Shown in pieces: positions 25,739-33,718 of a DNA stretch of 64,000 nt; position 1 is the stretch's first letter; each line of letters opens with the position of its first letter. The DNA is from CAVTWH01 sp963850915 (lineage in GTDB: Bacteria; Actinomycetota; Actinomycetes; Mycobacteriales; Micromonosporaceae), in contig CAWKND010000010.1 of assembly GCA_963850915.1 (NCBI GenBank), positions 868,001 to 932,000 on the forward strand, read 5' to 3'. The notes below the pieces were generated by a model that worked only from the letters and a program-made list of their open reading frames with translations, had not been told where the DNA came from and ran no database searches. A program made the position numbers and the translations under genes.

Positions 25739-25772
25739 GATGAAGCCCGGCTCGCATGAGCCGGGCTTCATC
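25739..25772. terminator. bidirectional perfect hairpin between convergent genes
   Basis: 15-bp perfect stem with a GCAT tetraloop, 13 nt after the aldo/keto reductase stop. It lies between that gene and the convergent YbaK gene. Confidence 0.8.
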
Positions 25773-25814
25773 GCTATCCGCAGTCGATCGGTGGCGCAGG
25801 GAAACAGAAGCGAT

Positions 25815-25830
25815 GGATTCACGTGAAACA
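25815..25830 (+). promoter_or_regulatory. parS-like site
   Basis: GGATTCACGTGAAACA matches the ParB-binding consensus TGTTTCACGTGAAACA at 14 of 16 positions with the CACGTG centre intact. Intergenic, about 20 kb from oriC on the side opposite parAB. Binding is not proven. Confidence 0.5.
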
Positions 25831-25865
25831 TCAATCCCAGATTCTGGGAGAGATATTCAGCGGGA

Positions 25866-26426
25866 TCAGGCTGCCGGAGCGGCCCGGCCGAGACCCTCGA
25901 CGATCTGGGCGCCGGGCAGTTCGGCAAGTAGCTTGCCGGGCAGCGCGATCTTGCTGGCCCGGATACCCGAGCCGATGATCACGTACGGCGCCGCCGCCAC
26001 GGCCGCGTCGACCAGGATCGGCCACCCCTCGGGCAGCCCGATCGGGGTGATCCCGCCGTACTCCATGCCGGTCAGCTCGACCGCCTCGGCCATCGGCGCG
26101 AAGCTGGCCTTGCGTACGTCGAGTTGCTTGCGTACCACGCCGTTCACGTCGGCCCGGGTGGTCGCCAGGACCAGGCAGGCGGCGTAGCGCACCTCACCCT
26201 CCCGCTTACCGGCGATCACCACGCAGTTGGCGCTGATGTCCAGCCCCACGTCGTAGGCGGCGCAGAACGCCGCGGTGTCGGCGAGGTCGGGGTCGATGGG
26301 TGCGACGAGCACGTCGTCGCTGCCGGCGAGCGGGCCGGTGGCCAGCGCGGCCACCACGGGCGGTGCGAGGAGGTCGGGCCGGCTGCTGGCCGGGGCCGTT
26401 GCGAGGGTACCGATCACGCCAGCCAT
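25866..26426 (-). CDS. YbaK/EbsC-type aminoacyl-tRNA deacylase-like protein
   Basis: 186-residue YbaK-domain protein, related to trans-editing factors that clear misacylated tRNA and to the ProRS INS domain. Landmarks: VAPIDPDLADTAAFCAAYDV, NCVVIAGKREGEVRYAACLVLATTRADVN, and the C-terminal GGITPIGLPEGWPILVDAAV and VIIGSGIRASKIALPG. Its ATG (26426) overlaps the end of the upstream membrane-protein gene by 13 nt. The order membrane protein then YbaK suggests co-transcription. Substrate tRNA unknown. Confidence 0.85.
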   Translation of the reverse strand: MAGVIGTLATAPASSRPDLLAPPVVAALATGPLAGSDDVLVAPIDPDLADTAAFCAAYDVGLDISANCVVIAGKREGEVRYAACLVLATTRADVNGVVRKQLDVRKASFAPMAEAVELTGMEYGGITPIGLPEGWPILVDAAVAAAPYVIIGSGIRASKIALPGKLLAELPGAQIVEGLGRAAPAA

Positions 26427-27217
26427 CCTGCCCCACCGCTGGGCCTGGCGGACAGTTCCCGGTACGCCCGGGCGTACGCGTCGGCGCTCTCCGCCAGCTC
26501 GGCGCCTGGATCGGCGGCGCCCCGCCAGCGCGCCGTAGCGGCCAGTACCGCGTCCGCGTGCTCACCCGCCAGCCGCGCCCGACCGCGCCGGCGGTGCCGG
26601 AGGCTGCGCGGGATGCCGTCGTTGAACTGGCTGACGGTGTTCGCCAGCTCAACCAGGCTGCCGACCCGGTGCTCGATCAACGCGTCGAACTCGACCAGCC
26701 GCTCGCGCAGCCGGGTACGCCGCTGCTCCCACTCCGCCCGCTCCGGATCGGCCGGGTCGAAGGCGTACCGCGCGCTGTCGGTGTCCGTGTACGCCAGCAG
26801 CAGCTCCTGCCGGTCGGCCAGCAGCCGGGCGATCTCCCACCGGGCCCGCTCCACCTCCGGCAGCAGCGTACGGCCGTTCGGCAGCCGGCGGGGTAGCAGC
26901 CACCGGAGCGTGTTGTCCGCCAGCGCCACCGTCCGCCAGGTCTGCTGCGCTCCGCCGGTGAGCTGGATCCGCTCCCGGGAGAGCAGGGCCAGCCCGATGG
27001 CGGACCCGAGCAGCGCTCCCGGCGCGGTGACCAGCAGGCCGGCGGTCAGGTGCCCATCGGCCAGCAACAGCGGACCGATCCGGCCGGTCGCCGGGATCAG
27101 CAGCGCGATCACCACCCACGAACTCGCCGGCCAATGGTGACTGGACAGCCAGCGCAGGCCCGGGATGCGTACCGGCCCGTAGGCACGGGTGGGTCGGCGG
27201 TGGTCGTGGCTGGGCAT
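26414..27217 (-). CDS. hypothetical membrane protein with helical cytoplasmic domain
   Basis: I do not recognise a named family. The 267-residue protein has two adjacent hydrophobic segments (about residues 32-80: VVIALLIPATGRIGPLLL and VTAPGALLGSAIGLALL), followed by a charged, mostly helical domain rich in Arg, Glu and Ala. This suggests an anchored protein with a cytoplasmic coiled or helical part. ATG at 27217 with GAGAAAGG upstream. The 3' end overlaps the YbaK gene. Confidence 0.7.
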   Translation of the reverse strand: MPSHDHRRPTRAYGPVRIPGLRWLSSHHWPASSWVVIALLIPATGRIGPLLLADGHLTAGLLVTAPGALLGSAIGLALLSRERIQLTGGAQQTWRTVALADNTLRWLLPRRLPNGRTLLPEVERARWEIARLLADRQELLLAYTDTDSARYAFDPADPERAEWEQRRTRLRERLVEFDALIEHRVGSLVELANTVSQFNDGIPRSLRHRRRGRARLAGEHADAVLAATARWRGAADPGAELAESADAYARAYRELSARPSGGAGWLA

Positions 27218-27268
27218 CAGGGCCTTTCTCGGGTGCGGCGTCCATCATGCCTGTGTTAAGCAGGGCGG

Positions 27269-27805
27269 ATGCGACCACGGGACGGTGAGGTACTGCACTT
27301 CTCGCAAGATCCGGACATCACCCGGTTCGTACCGCACGTGGCCGCCACGGCGCAGGTACCCGGGGCGTACGTGTGGGCGGTCGACCACACACGGGCACCC
27401 GACTACTGGTTCCCCCGACAGTGCCCGCGCGCCATGCTCTGGATCGAGCCGGGTACCACCGACGCCGACCGGCAGCGCCTGCTCGGCCCGGTGGCGTGGC
27501 GGGTACACCTCATGGAGTACCGCTGGCTGGAGCGGATGCGCGACGTGCGGCTGTTTGCCTACCGGTTCGACGCGCGGGACTTCGCACCGATCGGCGAGCC
27601 GCCGCACGCGCACGTGTCCACTGTGCCGGTCGCACCGCTCGGGCCCGCCGAGCCGGTGGGTGACCTCTTCGCCCTGCACGAACGGGCCGGCATCGAACTG
27701 CGCGTGGTCGCCAACCTGTGGCCGTTCTGGGACTCGGTGATCGGCAGTTCGGTGGGGTACAGCGGAATCAGGCTGCGCAACGCGCGGCCGCGACCGGGCG
27801 ACTGA
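27269..27805 (+). CDS. DUF6886-like conserved protein
   Basis: 178-residue soluble protein resembling the DUF6886 family: LHFSQDPDITRFVPHVA, YVWAVDHTRAPDYWFPRQCPRAMLW. Function unknown. The pattern (His-Phe-Ser...Asp, then Trp-Ala-Val-Asp) recalls proteins annotated as ADP-ribosyl-type folds, but I cannot support a reaction. ATG at 27269 with AGGGCGG close upstream. Single gene, divergent from the membrane-protein/YbaK pair. Confidence 0.7.
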   Translation: MRPRDGEVLHFSQDPDITRFVPHVAATAQVPGAYVWAVDHTRAPDYWFPRQCPRAMLWIEPGTTDADRQRLLGPVAWRVHLMEYRWLERMRDVRLFAYRFDARDFAPIGEPPHAHVSTVPVAPLGPAEPVGDLFALHERAGIELRVVANLWPFWDSVIGSSVGYSGIRLRNARPRPGD

Positions 27806-27907
27806 CCCGCCTTAATTCACTCCTTGATAAGAGGTTTGACAGAACCGGGGCGGCTTCCCAAGGATCGACCGCATAGCACGGGTGATCGACCAGCGAGCGG
27901 GGGACTC

Positions 27908-29026
27908 ATGGCGATAGTCGAGGCGCGCCAACTCACCAAGGTGTTCCGCTTACCGGACAAGGCACCCGGCCTGGCCGGGGCGGTGAAGCACCTGTTCAGC
28001 CGGAACTTCACCAACAAGACCGCGGTGGACCACGTCGACCTGTCCATCGAGGCGGGCGAGGCGGTGGCCTACGTGGGGCCCAACGGGGCCGGCAAGTCCA
28101 CCACCGTGAAGCTGCTCAGCGGGATCCTGGAGCCCACCTCGGGAGAGGTACGCATCGCCGGGCGGGTACCGCAGCGCGAGCGGATCGCGGTGGCGTACCA
28201 GATCGGCGTGCTGTTCGGGCAGCGTACCCAGTTGTGGTGGGACCTCCCGGTGGCCGACTCGTTCGCCGTGCTGCGCGACCTGTACGGCGTCGACAAGGCC
28301 ACGTACGCCAAACGGCTGGCGCGCTTCGACGAGGTACTCGGCATCGGTGACCTGTTGCCGATCATGGGCCGCAAGCTCTCCCTCGGCCAGCGGATGCGCT
28401 GTGACCTGGCCGCCGCGCTGATCCACGCGCCCCAGGTCGTCTACCTCGACGAGCCGACCATCGGCCTGGACCTCGCGGTGAAGGAGCGGGTACGCGAGTT
28501 CTTCCGGTCGCTGCGCGACGAGGGCACCACGGTGATGCTGACCAGTCACGACCTCGGCGACATCGAGGGCTTCTGCCGGCGCCTGGTGATCATCGACGAG
28601 GGCCGGATCATCTTCGACGGCGACCTGGAAGCGGTGAAGGACGAGTTCGCCCGGGAGCGGATTCTGCACGTACAGACCGAGACCGTGGTGAGCATGGCGG
28701 ACGTGGCGGCCGCGCTGCCCGACGCCGTGGTCACGGCCGGTGAGACGCCGCTGTGGCACACGGTGCGCTTCGACCGGTTCACGATGACCGCCGCGCACTG
28801 CGTCGGCGAACTCGGCCGGCTGGCCAACCTGATCGACCTGCGGGTGGACGAGCCGGGCATCGAGGACGTCATCCGCCGGGTCTACTCCGGCGAACTGCAC
28901 CTCACCACACCCGGCGAAGCCGCCGCCGCGGTCGACGCCGCAGCAGAGGCCGCAGCCGAGGCCGGATTCGAGACGGCCGACGCCGCGGACGTCCCGGATG
29001 CGGTCGACGCGGGGAGTGTGGCGTGA
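27908..29026 (+). CDS. ABC-2 type exporter, ATP-binding protein
   Basis: 372-residue ABC ATPase. Walker A GPNGAGKST, Q-loop region QIGVLFGQRTQLWWDLP, signature LSLGQRMRCDLAAAL, Walker B VVYLDEPTIGLDL, and the switch His in MLTSHDLGDIE. The QRTQLWWDLPV region is typical of the ABC-2 subgroup that works with DUF990-type permeases (so-called viologen exporter family). An unusual Ala/Glu/Asp-rich C-terminal tail of about 40 residues follows the last conserved part. ATG at 27908 is preceded by GGGGGA. A TTGACA at 27836-27841 with AAGGAT 18 nt later is a possible promoter. The stop overlaps the next start (GTGA). Confidence 0.9.
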   Translation: MAIVEARQLTKVFRLPDKAPGLAGAVKHLFSRNFTNKTAVDHVDLSIEAGEAVAYVGPNGAGKSTTVKLLSGILEPTSGEVRIAGRVPQRERIAVAYQIGVLFGQRTQLWWDLPVADSFAVLRDLYGVDKATYAKRLARFDEVLGIGDLLPIMGRKLSLGQRMRCDLAAALIHAPQVVYLDEPTIGLDLAVKERVREFFRSLRDEGTTVMLTSHDLGDIEGFCRRLVIIDEGRIIFDGDLEAVKDEFARERILHVQTETVVSMADVAAALPDAVVTAGETPLWHTVRFDRFTMTAAHCVGELGRLANLIDLRVDEPGIEDVIRRVYSGELHLTTPGEAAAAVDAAAEAAAEAGFETADAADVPDAVDAGSVA

Positions 29027-29808
29027 GGGCGTACCTGGCACTGGCGCGGGCCAACGCGAAGAGTGCGCTGGCGTACCGGATGTCCTTCTTTCTCGGTCTT
29101 TTCGGGGTGCTGTTCCAGTTCGTCGCGCTGCTCGCGGTGTGGCGGGTACTGCTGCACCAGGGCTCGGTCGGCGGCTTCACCTGGCCGCAGATGCGCGGGT
29201 ACCTGCTGGTGGCCTTCGCCTCCGGCACGGTCGTGTCGCTGCTCGCCGACTTCCGGATGGGCTTCCGGATCCTCGACGGTACGGTCTCCCTCGACCTGGT
29301 CAAGCCGGTGCGCTACCAGGAGGCACAGTTCGCCGGCATCCTCGGCGGCGTGTGGATCGAGATCCTGGTCGTACTGCTGGTGACCGCGGTGACCCGGCTG
29401 GTCGGCGGCGGGCTGCCGTGGCCGGGCGGGGCCGGCTTCGCGCTGTTCCTGGCGAGCATGGTGCTGCTCATCCCGCTGAAGTTCCTGGTCGTCTACGCGT
29501 GCGGGCTGGCCTGTTTCTGGACCCAGAACTTCGTGGGCATCCAATGGGCCCGGCTGGCCATCGTCAACCTGCTCTCCGGTGCGCTGGTCCCGCTGGCCTA
29601 CCTGCCTCATTGGCTGGGTACCGCCGCCAACTGGTCGCCGTTCGCCGGGATGACCTCGACGCCGGGGCTGATCCTGATCGGGCAGGTCGACGGCCGGCGC
29701 GCGGTGGTACTCGTCGCCGTGCAGCTCGGCTGGGTGGTCGTGCTGTGGTTCGGCGCCAAGCTGCTGTGGCAGCGCGGGGTCCGGCAACTGACCGTGAACG
29801 GGGGCTGA
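29023..29808 (+). CDS. ABC-2 family permease (DUF990 type), first
   Basis: 261-residue membrane protein with about six hydrophobic segments, of the ABC2_membrane_6 (DUF990) family. Landmarks: YRMSFFLGLFGVLFQFVALL, RGYLLVAFASGTVVSLLADFRMGFRILDGTVSLDLVKPVRYQ and WARLAIVNLLSGALVPLAYLP. GTG at 29023 overlaps the ATPase stop. It should form a heterodimeric pore with the next gene product; the exported substrate is not evident. Confidence 0.88.
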   Translation: MRAYLALARANAKSALAYRMSFFLGLFGVLFQFVALLAVWRVLLHQGSVGGFTWPQMRGYLLVAFASGTVVSLLADFRMGFRILDGTVSLDLVKPVRYQEAQFAGILGGVWIEILVVLLVTAVTRLVGGGLPWPGGAGFALFLASMVLLIPLKFLVVYACGLACFWTQNFVGIQWARLAIVNLLSGALVPLAYLPHWLGTAANWSPFAGMTSTPGLILIGQVDGRRAVVLVAVQLGWVVVLWFGAKLLWQRGVRQLTVNGG

Positions 29809-29812
29809 GCGC

Positions 29813-30598
29813 GTGCGTACCCTCCGGCTCTACCTGCGCTTCGTCGGGCTGCACCTGCGCGCGGTACTGGAGTACGAGAGCGACTTCTGGATCATGGCGG
29901 TGGCGACGGTACTGATGCAGGTGATCAACCTGGTCTTCCTGTCCGCCATCTTCGCCAAGGTACCCACGCTCCGGGGCTGGTCGTTCTGGGCCGTGGTGGC
30001 GATGTTCGCGCTCGTGGCCATCGCCGAAGGGGTCGGCTCGTTCTTCTTCGAGGGCACCTGGCGGCTGGCCCAGATGATCAACCAGGGTTCGCTGGACTAC
30101 CTGCTGGTCCGGCCGTACCCGATCACCCTGCAGGTGACCTCCGCGGACGTCGGCATCAACGGGCTGGTGAACATCCTGACCGGCGGCGTGATGCTGGGCA
30201 TCGCGCTGTCCCGGCTGGACATTCCCTGGTCGGTCTGGCGCAGCGCGGTCGCGGTCGGGCTGCTGCTGAGCGCGGTCGCCATCAAGGTCGCCATCAACCT
30301 GGCCACCAACTCCATCTCGTTCTGGCTGTCCAGCCCGAGCCCGATGTTCGCGATGGCCGTACACCAGGTGGGCGACCTGGCCCGCTTCCCGCTGAGCATC
30401 TACCCGCTGATGCTGAAGGCGGCGCTCGGCTTCGTCATCCCGTTCGCGTTCATCACCGTGTTCCCGTTGAGCTTCCTGATGGGTACCGGCTCGGCCTGGC
30501 TGGGGCTGCTGACTCCGCTGGTGGCCGCGTACTGCGTCACCTTCGCGATGGTGGTTTTCAAGCGCGGGCTGCGCCGGTACGAGAGCGCCGGGAACTGA
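29813..30598 (+). CDS. ABC-2 family permease (DUF990 type), second
   Basis: 261-residue membrane protein, homologous in layout to the preceding permease: six hydrophobic segments, ESDFWIMAVATVLMQVINLVFL near the start and GSLDYLLVRPYPITLQV in the middle. GTG at 29813, 4 nt after the first permease. Two different DUF990-type permeases after one ATPase is the standard arrangement of this exporter class. Confidence 0.88.
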   Translation: MRTLRLYLRFVGLHLRAVLEYESDFWIMAVATVLMQVINLVFLSAIFAKVPTLRGWSFWAVVAMFALVAIAEGVGSFFFEGTWRLAQMINQGSLDYLLVRPYPITLQVTSADVGINGLVNILTGGVMLGIALSRLDIPWSVWRSAVAVGLLLSAVAIKVAINLATNSISFWLSSPSPMFAMAVHQVGDLARFPLSIYPLMLKAALGFVIPFAFITVFPLSFLMGTGSAWLGLLTPLVAAYCVTFAMVVFKRGLRRYESAGN

Positions 30599-30600
30599 CC

Positions 30601-31155
30601 GTGTCCCGGTTCTTCCTCATCACCGGCGGGCCGGGGGCCGGCAAGTCGACGCTGCTCGAGGCGCTGCGGGCAGCCGGATACCCGGGCTTCGAGGAGGCGG
30701 GGCGGGCGCTCACCCGATTGCAGTGGGAGATCGGTGGGAACGCCCATCACACCGGAGACACCACGCTGTACGCCGAGCTGAGCCTGGCCTGGGACCTGCG
30801 CTCGTACCGCGAGGCAGAGCGGCTGACCGGGCCGGTCTTCTTCGACCGTGGGGTACCCGACGACGTCACCTACTACCCGTTCCTGGGCAAGCCGGTACCG
30901 GCGCACGTGGCCCGGGCCGGTGAGCTGTTCCGGTACCACCCGGTGGCCTTCATCGCCCCGCCGTGGGCGGAGATCTACGCCGGGGACGCCGAGCGGAAAC
31001 AGGACTTCGCCGAGGCGGTGGCCTCCTACGAGGCACTCGTGGAGGGGTACCGGCAGCTCGGGTACGACCTGCTCGAACTGCCCCGGGCGGACGTCGCGTC
31101 CCGGGTCTCGTTCGTCCTGGACACGATCGGGCGTGCGGGGTGGCCAGCCGCTTGA
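30601..31155 (+). CDS. P-loop ATPase/kinase-like protein (AAA_28-like)
   Basis: 184-residue small P-loop protein. Walker A ITGGPGAGKSTLLEAL is at residues 7-22, followed by FEEAGRALTRLQ and FFDRGVPDDVTYYPFLG, a pattern found in predicted ATPases of the AAA_28 group. GTG at 30601, 2 nt after the permease stop, so it is in the exporter operon. Reaction and substrate are unknown. Any link to the exported compound, for example phosphorylation, is conjecture. Confidence 0.8.
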   Translation: MSRFFLITGGPGAGKSTLLEALRAAGYPGFEEAGRALTRLQWEIGGNAHHTGDTTLYAELSLAWDLRSYREAERLTGPVFFDRGVPDDVTYYPFLGKPVPAHVARAGELFRYHPVAFIAPPWAEIYAGDAERKQDFAEAVASYEALVEGYRQLGYDLLELPRADVASRVSFVLDTIGRAGWPAA

Positions 31156-31181
31156 CAGGTGACTGGATGGTCACCTTAACT
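31152..31181 (+). promoter_or_regulatory. promoter (TTGACA - 18 bp - TTAACT), probably leaderless
   Basis: Consensus -35 TTGACA at 31152-31157, over the stop of the preceding gene, and TTAACT at 31176-31181, 6 nt before the GTG at 31188. Confidence 0.6.
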
Positions 31182-31187
31182 GGATCC

Positions 31188-31589
31188 GTGGCCGACGACA
31201 GACCTGTGTCCGCCGGCAACCCGGTATCCGCCGCCGGCAACCCGGTGCCCGCCGGCGGCAGTCCGGTGTCTGCCGACGACGACCTGGTGTTCAAGGCGCT
31301 CGCCGACCCGACCCGGCGGTTCCTGCTCGACCTGCTGTTCGCGCGCGACGGGCGGACCCAGGGCGAACTGGAGTCGGAGCTGTCGATGACCCGGTTCGGC
31401 GTGGCCAAGCACCTGAAAGTGTTGGAAGAGGCCGGTTTGGTGGTCGCCCGCCGGGCCGGCCGGCAGAAGCTGCACTTCCTCAACCGGGTACCGATCCGGC
31501 TGATCCACGACCGGTGGATCGGCAAGTACACCGAACGGCACGTCGCGGCGCTCGCCGAACTCAAGTACTCGCTGGAGGGGGACTCCTGA
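31188..31589 (+). CDS. ArsR/SmtB-type winged-helix regulator
   Basis: 133-residue regulator. After a low-complexity N-terminal arm built of imperfect Val-Ser-Ala-Gly-Asn-Pro repeats (about residues 5-27) comes an ArsR-type HTH: FKALADPTRRFLLDLLF, then GELESELSMTRFGVAKHLKVLEEAGLV and VARRAGRQKLHFLN. No metal-binding Cys motif is seen, so it is probably not a metal sensor; such proteins often pair with SRPBCC (AHSA1) proteins, absent here. Start placed at GTG 31188 from the promoter; ATG 31167 is an alternative. The 3' end overlaps the convergent APH gene by 29 nt. Confidence 0.82.
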   Translation: MADDRPVSAGNPVSAAGNPVPAGGSPVSADDDLVFKALADPTRRFLLDLLFARDGRTQGELESELSMTRFGVAKHLKVLEEAGLVVARRAGRQKLHFLNRVPIRLIHDRWIGKYTERHVAALAELKYSLEGDS

Positions 31590-32325
31590 ACATTTGCCGG
31601 TGACTGCGCGACCACTCCACCTGGTCGGCCAGGTGCTGCAGGTGCCCGTTCGCCACCCACTCGCGCAGCCGCTCGTCACCCCGGTCGGCCAGCGCGCGTA
31701 CCTGCTCGATGGTGCTGCGCTGGCGGGCGATCACCCGGTCGACAAGTCCGTCCACTGTGGACAACCCGTACTCCTCGGCGAACAGCTCCAGCCGGCGCGC
31801 CCGGTCGGGTACCCGATCGAAGCCCTGCCAACGAATCGCACCTTCGTCGTCCCGGAACGGCGCGGTGTAGACGAGGGCGTACGCCACATCCGCCAGTGGA
31901 TCGGCCGGCCCCGCGTTGTCGAAGTCGACCAGCCCCACCGGCTCCAGCCCGTCCCACACCACGTTCCACGGCCCGAAGTCACCGTGGCAGATGACCTCGC
32001 CCGGTCCGGCCGACCCCTCCGCCAACGCCCACTGGATCCCCGGTGGCGCAACGAAACCGGCGGTCGCCTGGTGGAAGTCGCGGAGCAGCCGGGCGAAGTT
32101 GCGCAGCCCCGCCTCGGGTACCACCCGGGCCCAGCCGTCCGCGCCGGAGTCACCCGGTAGGTAGCTGAGGATCTCCTCGCCGGCCACGATGCCCAGCGGG
32201 CGGGGCACCCGGTCGAAGCCCACCGAGTGCAGGTGCTCCAGCAGCGCGTGTACCGCCGGTGTCCACCAGTACGCCGGGCGGAAGACGCGGTCGCCGACGA
32301 TCCGTACCCTCGTTGGGGCTGTCAC
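31561..32325 (-). CDS. aminoglycoside phosphotransferase family kinase (APH)
   Basis: 254-residue APH/choline-kinase fold enzyme. The catalytic loop is VICHGDFGPWNVVWDG (Asp and Asn) and the metal-binding motif is LVDFDNAGPADPLADVAYAL. The N-lobe begins TRVRIVGDRVFRPAYWW. The family includes antibiotic, sugar and amino-acid kinases; the substrate cannot be read from sequence. The frame is open further upstream, but GTG 32325 is chosen because TAGGCT (32338-32333) ends 7 nt before it. Convergent and overlapping with the ArsR-type gene. Confidence 0.85.
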   Translation of the reverse strand: MTAPTRVRIVGDRVFRPAYWWTPAVHALLEHLHSVGFDRVPRPLGIVAGEEILSYLPGDSGADGWARVVPEAGLRNFARLLRDFHQATAGFVAPPGIQWALAEGSAGPGEVICHGDFGPWNVVWDGLEPVGLVDFDNAGPADPLADVAYALVYTAPFRDDEGAIRWQGFDRVPDRARRLELFAEEYGLSTVDGLVDRVIARQRSTIEQVRALADRGDERLREWVANGHLQHLADQVEWSRSHRQMFRSPPPAST

Positions 32326-32332
32326 GACCGTG

Positions 32333-32338
32333 AGCCTA
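32333..32338 (-). promoter_or_regulatory. -10 box (TAGGCT) of the APH gene, leaderless
   Basis: Ends 7 nt before GTG 32325; no Shine-Dalgarno is visible. Confidence 0.55.
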
Positions 32339-32358
32339 TCGACCGGCGCGCCAACCCC

Positions 32359-32805
32359 ATCGGCCGATGCGACCGCCCGCTCGAACCTGGCTTTCCTCAC
32401 CGCCGAAGCCGGCGATCCGGTGGCCGCCCGGGACACGTACGCCGAACTGCTGCCACGGTGGCGCCGGCTGGCCGGTCCGGAGCACCCGAACACGCTGGCA
32501 ACGCTGGGCAACCTGGCGCGCTGGACCAGCCAGTCGGCTGACAAGGTTGCCGCGTACCACCTCTACACCGAGCTGCTTGCCCTGCGGCTGAAGGTGTCCG
32601 GCCGGCCGACCCGGGTACCCTCCCGGTCCGGGACACGCTCGCCAGCCACATCGGCGAACTCGGCGATCCGACCGGCGCCCGGGACCGCTACCTTGAGCTG
32701 GTTCCGTTGCGCGTCAAGGTCTCCGGCCCGACCCATCCGCACACGGCGATCGCCCGTACCAACCTGGCCCACTGGACGGCACGCGCGGCCGGCACTACCC
32801 GGGCT
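32359..32805 (+). pseudogene. remnant of a TPR protein (NB-ARC/TPR type)
   Basis: Only repeat units remain: NLAFLTAEAGDPVAARDTYAELL and LAGPEHPNTLATLGNLARWT, then after a frame change near 32605 LASHIGELGDPTGARDRYLELV and SGPTHPHTAIARTNLAHWT. These match the TPR blocks of large NB-ARC/TPR proteins of actinobacteria. Both ends are missing and there is no start, ATPase domain or stop context. It lies between the APH promoter and the convergent arsenate-reductase fusion gene. Confidence 0.65.
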
Positions 32806-33718
32806 GACGCGCGTAGATCCAATCGACGCCGTCCTCGCCGGCGCTGTCCCACTCGGGCGTACGGACCAGTCCCACCTTCACGGCAACCCGTTGGGAGCCA
32901 GTATTTGCCGGGAGTACCCGGGCGATGACGCTCCAGTCGGCCCGATGCACAGCGGCCCACTCGACCACTGAGGTCGCCGCCTCGGTGGCGATCCCGCGCC
33001 CCCACGCACTGGGAGCGAAGCGGTAGAACAGGTTGAGTACCGGCCGGCCATCCAGGCTCACCACCTTCAGCCCGCAGAACCCGAGTACCTCCTGCTGGCC
33101 GCGGGCGCGTACGACCCGGTACCCGAACCCGTACGTGTCCCAGTGTTCGTTCCAGCGCTCGAAGAGCTGCTCCGCGTCGTACCGGCTCGCCAGCGCATCG
33201 GACGGGTTGTGCTCGAACGCGCGAGGATCGCCGTTCACCAGCAGAATCGCGTCCACATCCCCGGCGACCGGTCGGCACAGCTCCAGCCGTCGGGTTTGCA
33301 GTACGTCGCCGAGCTGCGCGCCCGGACGGAGTTCGGCGAGCAGTTCGACGACCCGCACCCTGATTTCGTCCCGGATCTGCCGGACCACCTCGATCGGCTG
33401 CCCGGCGGGATCGTCGAGCACCCAGTCCCGGTAGCTCTTGCCGGGGAACACCGGACAGGTGTCGCCGCAGCCCATCGTGACAATCACGTCCGCTGCCTGC
33501 GCGGTGTCGTAATCGAGCAGGGTCGGCACTCCCCGGGTGATGTCGACGCCGACCTCGGCCATCGCCTGCACGGCAACGGGATTGAGCCGGTCAGCCGGCG
33601 CGGAGCCGGCCGACCGGACGTCAACGGCGCCGCCCGCGAAGTGGGCCAGCCAACCAGCGGCCATCTGCGAGCGGCCGGCGTTGTGTACGCACACGAACAG
33701 TACGGTCGGCGTGCTCAT
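32795..33718 (-). CDS. ArsC-type low-molecular-weight phosphatase fused to a GNAT acetyltransferase
   Basis: 307 residues in one uninterrupted frame. Residues 1-138 are an arsenate reductase/LMW-PTP fold: P-loop VCVHNAGRSQMAAGW, then VITMGCGDTCPVFPGK-like region (DVIVTMGCGDTCPVFPGKSY) and DWVLDDPAGQP. Residues about 145-307 are a RimJ/RimL-type GNAT domain: LQTRRLELCRPVAGD, FYRFAPSAWGRGIATEA, RVLPANTGSQRVAVKVGLVR. Separate proteins of both kinds are common; the fusion is unusual. Its ATG overlaps the MIP gene stop by 4 nt, placing it in the arsenic operon. Arsenate reduction by the N-domain is likely; acetylation of an arsenical or of a protein is open. Confidence 0.85.
   Translation of the reverse strand: MSTPTVLFVCVHNAGRSQMAAGWLAHFAGGAVDVRSAGSAPADRLNPVAVQAMAEVGVDITRGVPTLLDYDTAQAADVIVTMGCGDTCPVFPGKSYRDWVLDDPAGQPIEVVRQIRDEIRVRVVELLAELRPGAQLGDVLQTRRLELCRPVAGDVDAILLVNGDPRAFEHNPSDALASRYDAEQLFERWNEHWDTYGFGYRVVRARGQQEVLGFCGLKVVSLDGRPVLNLFYRFAPSAWGRGIATEAATSVVEWAAVHRADWSVIARVLPANTGSQRVAVKVGLVRTPEWDSAGEDGVDWIYARQPG

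Noticed and set aside
32795..33718. Fusion produced only by a missed stop codon
   Set aside because: The frame runs without interruption and both domains are intact at the joint, so I kept it as a fusion. Given indels elsewhere, I note that resequencing is still needed.
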